Below, one piece after another: positions 7,302-11,220 of a stretch of 11,220 nt of DNA. This DNA is from CAYUYV01 sp964449455 (GTDB lineage Bacteria; Pseudomonadota; Alphaproteobacteria; JAJFIK01): contig CAYUYV010000148.1 in NCBI GenBank assembly GCA_964449455.1, forward strand, positions 1 through 11,220, written 5' to 3'. Below the pieces are notes generated by a model. It was not told the DNA's origin. It saw only the letters and a program-made list of their open reading frames with translations, and searched no databases. Made by a program: the position numbers and the translations under genes. The first letter of the stretch is position 1; each line of letters starts with the position of its first letter.

Positions 7302-7913
7302 ATGTTGAAGCTGCATTTTGCACCGAATTCTCGGGCTGGCCGGATTGTCTGGCTGCTAGAGGAGCTTGAGCTGCCCTACGAGCTCAACAAGATGTCCTTC
7401 CATCCAAAGGATCTTAAATCCGATGAGCACCGCAAGCGCCATCCGCTGGGCCGGGTTCCCGTGCTTGAGGACGGCGATGTGTCCATCTATGAGTCCGGCG
7501 CCATCGTTGAATACATCCTGGAGCGGCACAAAAATGGCGGCCTGAAGCCGGCGGTGGATGCGCACGAGTTTCCGATGTATCTCCAGTGGTTCCATTACTG
7601 TGAGGGCATGGTCATGCCACCGATCAATACGATCGTTGTACAGACTATCCTTTTGCCCGCGGAACGGCGTGACGAAACCGTCCTTGCCCAGGCCCAGAAG
7701 CTGCTGACCCGGGCCCTCGTTCCGGTCGATGAAAATATGTATGGTAAGGATTATCTGGTTGGCGGTTTTTCCGGCGCGGACATCATGCTCGGCCACTCCT
7801 CTTTCATGGCCAACCGTCTCGGCTGCGTCGGGGATGACATGCCGGCCCTGAAGGCCTATGTGGAACGCATCGCCGCGCGGCCGGCCTTCCAGAAGGCTAT
7901 TACTCTCCAATAG
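7302..7913 (+). CDS. Glutathione S-transferase family protein
   Basis: This complete 203-residue GST starts at the ATG at 7302, where AGAGG lies about 6 bases upstream and the usual GST first strand begins (MLKLHFAPNSRAGRI). An in-frame TTG at 7245 would add 19 basic residues unlike the family. The N-terminal thioredoxin-like domain has Ser10 in APNSRA as the likely catalytic or glutathione-contact residue, cis-Pro53 in RVPVLEDG, and Glu64-Ser65 in YESGAI. The helical C-terminal domain includes VGGFSGADIMLGHS, with Asp160 in the usual N-capping position. It is presumably a cytosolic glutathione transferase or glutathione-dependent reductase; the substrate is unknown. Its 3' end overlaps the convergent ArsR-type gene by 14 bp, and it is 166 bp from the phosphoesterase operon, so it is probably transcribed separately. 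Confidence 0.9.
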   Translation: MLKLHFAPNSRAGRIVWLLEELELPYELNKMSFHPKDLKSDEHRKRHPLGRVPVLEDGDVSIYESGAIVEYILERHKNGGLKPAVDAHEFPMYLQWFHYCEGMVMPPINTIVVQTILLPAERRDETVLAQAQKLLTRALVPVDENMYGKDYLVGGFSGADIMLGHSSFMANRLGCVGDDMPALKAYVERIAARPAFQKAITLQ

Positions 7914-8244
7914 GGGGCGAGCCCTTGCGCCGACGCTCCGGATCCGTGCAATAGGTATCGTAGAGGATCTGGATAATCGCTTCGGCGGGCCCTTTGGCCA
8001 GGCGGTAATAGACCGTCTGGCCTTCTCTCCGTGTCGTAACAAGCTGATCGAGACGCAGCCGTGTCAGGTGTTGCGAGACTGTGGGCTGACGAATCTCCAA
8101 GGCATTCGCCAAGTCTCCCACCGATGTTTCCCCTTCCGCCAACATGCACAGGATCATGAGCCGGTGGCGGCTTGCCATGGATTTGAGGAGCTGGGAAGCC
8201 GCATCCAGGCTTTGCTCCATGCCCGAGAACTTGTTCACGATCAC
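7900..8244 (-). CDS. ArsR-family repressor, SqrR/BigR-like dithiol sensor
   Basis: This 114-residue ArsR/SmtB winged-helix regulator has the family core AASQLLKSMASRHRLMILCM, the recognition region with QPTVSQHLTRL (about 53-63) and the wing VTTRREGQTVYYRL (about 69-82). The metal-site ELCVCDL-type motif is absent. Instead there is Cys33 in the MILCML helix and Cys99 in YDTYC near the end, 66 residues apart. That matches the placing of the two cysteines that form a sulfur-bridged link in SqrR and BigR, which derepress their targets when persulfide is present. The start is taken as GTG at 8244, with a weak GGAC upstream; GTG at 8238 or ATG at 8220 would also keep both cysteines. It lies divergent from cydAB and tail-to-tail with the GST, so both are candidate targets along with its own gene. 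The sensing role is inferred from the cysteine positions. Confidence 0.88.
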   Translation of the reverse strand: MIVNKFSGMEQSLDAASQLLKSMASRHRLMILCMLAEGETSVGDLANALEIRQPTVSQHLTRLRLDQLVTTRREGQTVYYRLAKGPAEAIIQILYDTYCTDPERRRKGSPPIGE

Positions 8245-8382
8245 TCAAAGTCCGATTTTTTCGCATCACACTTTTGACCATCTGCATATAGCACTGGCGC
8301 GGCCGGTCTTGCTCAAGAAACCTTGAAAAATCTTGGTTTTGGCGCCTCGGCTGAGTGCAATCTCCCGGATGTTAATCTCGCT

Positions 8383-8424
8383 CACATGCTCTCTATGCAA
8401 GATTTTGACAGTTTGTCGCATGTG
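8383..8424. promoter_or_regulatory. Inverted half-sites flanking a -35-like TTGACA, upstream of cydA
   Basis: CACATGC (8383-8389) and GCATGTG (8418-8424) are exact reverse complements separated by 28 bp. The space between them contains an exact -35-like TTGACA (8405-8410) and a small repeat, GACA-GTT-TGTC. The -10 region 17 bp downstream is poor (around CATGAC). The position is about 110 bp upstream of the cydA start. It is a candidate cydAB promoter and operator, possibly for the divergent ArsR-type protein, but the arms are further apart than a typical ArsR site. Confidence 0.3.
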
Positions 8425-8518
8425 GGCCATGACTTTCTCAGGCTTGTCTTCATCCGTTAGGAGTAGGACTGGCTCCAATCTGCGAGGGCGGGGGCCGGGG
8501 AAGGGTGGGAGATCGACA

Positions 8519-9916
8519 ATGGAATGGGACGCATTGCTCCTTTCACGGGTGCAGTTCGGCTTCACCATAGCCTTTCACATTCTGTTCCCGAGTTTCACCA
8601 TCGGCCTCGCCAGCTATCTGGCGGTGCTCGAAGGCTGCTGGCTCGCCACGAGGCGGCCCGTGTTTCGGGATCTCTATCTGTTCTGGGTGAAGATTTTCGC
8701 TCTGGCCTTCGGCATGGGTGTCGTCTCGGGCGTGGTCATGAGCTACCAGTTCGGCACCAACTGGTCCGTCTTCTCCGATAAGGTCGGCTCGGTCATGGGC
8801 CCGCTGCTCAGCTATGAAGTTCTGACAGCCTTTTTCCTCGAAGCCTCTTTCCTCGGCATCATGTTGTTCGGTTGGAAACGGGTTGGGCCGGGCCTCCATT
8901 TCTTGTCCACCTGCGCCGTTGCCATCGGCACACTGATTTCCGCCTTTTGGATTCTTTCTGCCAATAGCTGGATGCAGACGCCGGCGGGCTACACCATCGA
9001 AGACGGGTTGTTCGTGGCCACGGATTGGTGGGCGGTCATCTTCAATCCCTCCTTTCCGACCCGCTTTCTCCATATGATGGCGGCAGCCTATCTAACGACG
9101 GCCCTCGCGGTGCTCGGTGCTGGCGCCTGGCTCGCCCTGCGTGGCCGGGACGGGGCAGGAGCGCAGGTCATGCGCCGTATGGCGATCCTGGTCATCGCGA
9201 TCCTTGCCCCGGCCCAACTCATTATCGGCCATGAGAGCGGTGTCGTTGTGGAGCATCACCAGCCGGCCAAGCTGGCGGCCATGGAGGGCTGGTGGGAAAC
9301 ACGGGCCGGTCAGCCCACCATCCTGTTTGGCTTTCCAGATGAGCAAGCTGAGCGCAATCATTATGAGTTCGGCCTTGATGGCTGGGGCAGCTGGGTCACG
9401 GCCGGCGATTTCTCAGCCAAGATGAAGGGGCTGAAGGAATGGCCCAAAGAGGATCGCCCGCCGGTGGCCATCACCTTTTGGGCGTTCCGCATCATGGTCG
9501 GGCTCGGCGTGCTGATGATCATACTGGGCCTATGGGGGGCCATTTTGTGGGTGCGCGGACGGCTTGATCGGGCCTGGCTGTTCAATGGCTTGAGCGTTCC
9601 CATGGGCCTTTCGGGATTTGTGGCCGTGCTTGCCGGCTGGGTCACCGCAGAAGTCGGGCGCCAACCTTATGTGGTTTATGGCGCGTTGCGGACCGCCGAT
9701 GCGGTTTCACCGGTCCCGGGCAACCAGGTGGCCATGTCTTTGCTCGTCTTCATGGTGGTCTATGCCATCGTCTTTTTTGCCGGCGCCCTTTACATCTTGC
9801 GCCTTATGGGACGCGGTCCCGTGCCCCAAGAGGTCGAGGCCGCACCGAAACGGCGTGTTCCGCCCGGATCCCCCCTCAGCGCTGCCTCGCTGAGCGCCAA
9901 GAAACGGAAGGCCTGA
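8519..9916 (+). CDS. cydA: Cytochrome bd quinol oxidase subunit I, cyanide-insensitive type
   Basis: This 465-residue membrane subunit carries hemes b558, b595 and d, oxidises quinol and reduces oxygen to water in the inner membrane. The start is the ATG at 8519 (MEWDALLLSR), with GGGAG 7 bases upstream. The frame is open upstream for 62 codons, but that part is not CydA-like. Visible heme and quinol residues are His20 in FTIAFHILFP, Glu100 and Glu108 in YEVLTAFFLE, His185 in FLHMMAAAY, Met326 in FRIMVGLG and Glu378 in TAEVGRQP. The stretch HQPAKLAAMEGWW opens a short Q-loop, as in CioA-type oxidases, which resist cyanide and sulfide better than haem-copper oxidases. The usual GRQPW is GRQPY here (Tyr384). 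cydB follows after 5 bp. It lies divergent from the ArsR-type regulator. Confidence 0.95.
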   Translation: MEWDALLLSRVQFGFTIAFHILFPSFTIGLASYLAVLEGCWLATRRPVFRDLYLFWVKIFALAFGMGVVSGVVMSYQFGTNWSVFSDKVGSVMGPLLSYEVLTAFFLEASFLGIMLFGWKRVGPGLHFLSTCAVAIGTLISAFWILSANSWMQTPAGYTIEDGLFVATDWWAVIFNPSFPTRFLHMMAAAYLTTALAVLGAGAWLALRGRDGAGAQVMRRMAILVIAILAPAQLIIGHESGVVVEHHQPAKLAAMEGWWETRAGQPTILFGFPDEQAERNHYEFGLDGWGSWVTAGDFSAKMKGLKEWPKEDRPPVAITFWAFRIMVGLGVLMIILGLWGAILWVRGRLDRAWLFNGLSVPMGLSGFVAVLAGWVTAEVGRQPYVVYGALRTADAVSPVPGNQVAMSLLVFMVVYAIVFFAGALYILRLMGRGPVPQEVEAAPKRRVPPGSPLSAASLSAKKRKA

Positions 9917-9921
9917 CCGCC

Positions 9922-10953
9922 ATGGAGCTTGATCTTCCCCTTGTCTGGGCCGGTCTGATCACGGTTGCCATTGTCCTTTATGTGTTGCTGGACGGCTTCG
10001 ATCTTGGGATCGGTATCCTCTTTCCCCTGACCGACCGGCATGACCGGGATGTGATGGTGGATGCCATCGCGCCGGTCTGGGACGGCAATGAGACATGGCT
10101 TGTGCTGGGCGGCGGCGGTCTGTTCGCGGCCTTTCCACTGGCTTACGCCATCATCCTGCCCGCAGCCTACCTGCCCATCGGCTTTATGCTCACGGCACTG
10201 ATTTTCCGGGGAGTGGCGTTTGAGTTTCGCGCGAAAGCTGGGCCCTCCGGCTTCGGACGGCGTTTCTGGACCGCAGCCTTTTTCGCCGGTTCCCTGGTGG
10301 CGGCCCTGTCTCAGGGGCTGGTGCTCGGGGCTTTTCTGCACGGCATTGACGTGGAGGGGCGGGCCTTCGCTGGAAGCCCGTTCGACTGGGCAACGCCCTT
10401 TTGCCTCCTCGTTGCCGTGTCCCTTGCGGCTGGCTATGCCCTGCTCGGGGCCTGTTGGCTTATTTTCAAAACGGAAGGCGCGCTCCAGGGTCGGGCGCGC
10501 CGCTGGGCGCGTATCCTGACGATCGGTGTTGCGGTGTCCATGGCCGCGGTCAGCCTTGCAACCTTGTTCATTGATCCTCAGGTTACGGCCCGTTGGGGGA
10601 TCGGCGCCGACGGGCTTGACCTCTTGGTCATGCTGCGTGCGGCGCCCCTGCCGCTGCTCGCGGGGCTCTTTTGTCTGCTCTGCTATCGCTGGGCGGGAAG
10701 CGACGGTGCGGAGCTGCGTCCTTTTCTGGCTGCGATCGGGATCTTCCTGACCGGTTTTGCCGGTTTGGCCCTGTCCATCTTCCCCCATGTGGTGCCGTTC
10801 TCGGTCACAATCTGGGATGCGGCGGCCCGGGACAATGCGCTTGAGTTCATGCTGGTCGGGGCTGTGGCGCTTTTGCCGGTTATCCTGATCTACACGGCCT
10901 ATGTCTATTGGACCTTCCGAGGAAAGGCGTCAGCCGATGGTGCCTATCACTGA
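9922..10953 (+). CDS. cydB: Cytochrome bd quinol oxidase subunit II
   Basis: This 343-residue hydrophobic partner subunit of CydA has about eight or nine membrane helices. The family blocks are near the start: LLDGFDLGIG (Asp24 and Asp27), PVWDGNETWLVLGGG (Trp53, Asp54, Glu57), then FRGVAFEFR with Arg96. The C-terminal half has SIFPHVVPFSVTIWDAAA, typical of CydB/CioB. Subunit II carries no catalytic haem but is needed for assembly and the quinol reaction. The ATG follows the cydA stop by 5 bp and uses GGAAGG inside the end of cydA, which suggests translational coupling. Its last 17 bases overlap the following small gene. Confidence 0.95.
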   Translation: MELDLPLVWAGLITVAIVLYVLLDGFDLGIGILFPLTDRHDRDVMVDAIAPVWDGNETWLVLGGGGLFAAFPLAYAIILPAAYLPIGFMLTALIFRGVAFEFRAKAGPSGFGRRFWTAAFFAGSLVAALSQGLVLGAFLHGIDVEGRAFAGSPFDWATPFCLLVAVSLAAGYALLGACWLIFKTEGALQGRARRWARILTIGVAVSMAAVSLATLFIDPQVTARWGIGADGLDLLVMLRAAPLPLLAGLFCLLCYRWAGSDGAELRPFLAAIGIFLTGFAGLALSIFPHVVPFSVTIWDAAARDNALEFMLVGAVALLPVILIYTAYVYWTFRGKASADGAYH

Positions 10954-11137
10954 TCCCCAGGCGGATGCCCGCGGCACAGCTCATCAGCGTACCGCCATTG
11001 AGGGGCCGCCGGAGGACGCGAGCAACCCTGGACCTCCTCTGGCCCAGCGCCTTGTCTGGTTCGTAGTGCTTTGGGTGGGCGGGCTCGCGGTGACGGCGGG
11101 CCTTGCTTACGTGCTCCGGACTCTTCTGTTCCTATAA
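10937..11137 (+). CDS. DUF2474-like small single-helix protein of the bd oxidase operon
   Basis: This 66-residue protein has a hydrophilic, proline-rich N-terminal half and one membrane helix (about residues 40-60) in the sequence PPLAQRLVWFVVLWVGGLAV. That pattern matches the DUF2474 proteins coded just after cioAB-type genes, which are thought to play the part that CydX plays in E. coli as a small accessory subunit stabilising the oxidase. The start is the ATG at 10937, with GGAAAGG about 9 bases upstream and a 17-bp overlap with cydB, so it is probably translationally coupled. The upstream in-frame ATG at 10901 has no such support. The N-terminal extension of roughly 36 residues is longer than I expect for this family, and a later non-ATG start cannot be excluded. 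Confidence 0.72.
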   Translation: MVPITDPQADARGTAHQRTAIEGPPEDASNPGPPLAQRLVWFVVLWVGGLAVTAGLAYVLRTLLFL

Positions 11138-11220
11138 AGGCGTTGCTGGCAACCAAGGCCATTCACCCCTAGTGTCGTGGATCAGAAGTCCGCATGAGAA
11201 GTCCCGGCACGTCCGTCTGC

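Noticed and set aside
8231..8244. FNR/anaerobox-like site TTGTT-CACG-ATCAC at the ArsR-type start codon
   Set aside because: It matches 8 of 10 consensus positions but lies inside the 5' end of the regulator gene, about 275 bp from cydA, and such partial matches are common.
8333..8518. Upstream extension of cydA by 62 codons
   Set aside because: CydA proteins start near the MEWDALLLSR segment, and a good ribosome site precedes the ATG at 8519. The extension would cover the promoter region.
8266..8568. 100-codon minus-strand frame upstream of the ArsR-type gene, overlapping the start of cydA
   Set aside because: It runs antisense to the cydA start and through the likely divergent promoter region, shows no recognisable domain, and has no clear ribosome site. 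The 54-codon inner version (start 8430) looks slightly protein-like but cannot be supported.
9790..10788. 332-codon minus-strand frame opposite cydB
   Set aside because: Its low-complexity Gln/Gly/Arg/Lys-rich composition is the expected mirror of hydrophobic cydB codons.
11138..11220. GTTGCTGGCAAC repeat after the DUF2474-like gene
   Set aside because: The stem is very short with no T-run. The rest of this 83-base tail shows no gene or signal.

Overview
The window looks like part of an alphaproteobacterial chromosome. It is fairly GC-rich (judged by eye, not computed). It carries a TonB-dependent receptor of the Caulobacter/Xanthomonas type, a cyanide-insensitive-type cytochrome bd quinol oxidase and several GST-fold proteins. 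I saw no tRNA, rRNA, CRISPR array, insertion sequence or phage gene. A genus cannot be named from this sequence.

Left part (1-1421). A glutathione S-transferase gene runs leftwards off the window edge (1-242, minus). It is followed by about 430 bases with no convincing gene, then a small MerC-domain membrane protein (674-1069, minus). The 352-bp gap between merC and the next, divergent gene holds three separate inverted repeats and a good -35-like hexamer, so it is probably a busy regulatory region.

Middle part (1422-7135, plus). Three genes with gaps of 23 and 15 bp form a likely operon: an 899-residue TonB-dependent outer-membrane receptor and two exported metallophosphoesterases that are tandem paralogues. 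The phosphatases have the purple-acid-phosphatase-like layout (beta-sandwich domain, then metallophosphatase domain). The simplest reading is a surface unit that hydrolyses a phosphorylated substrate in the periplasm or outside the cell and imports the substrate or a product through the receptor. The substrate is unknown.

Right part (7302-11137). A complete GST (plus) is tail-to-tail with an ArsR-family regulator (minus), overlapping it by 14 bp. The regulator has two cysteines 66 residues apart, as in the persulfide sensors SqrR and BigR. Divergent from it are cydA and cydB of a cyanide-insensitive-type bd oxidase, then a small DUF2474-like single-helix protein that overlaps cydB. Bd oxidases tolerate sulfide, so a sulfur- or redox-sensing repressor beside a bd oxidase is a coherent, testable unit. 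This was the most interesting arrangement found. The last 83 bases hold nothing recognisable.
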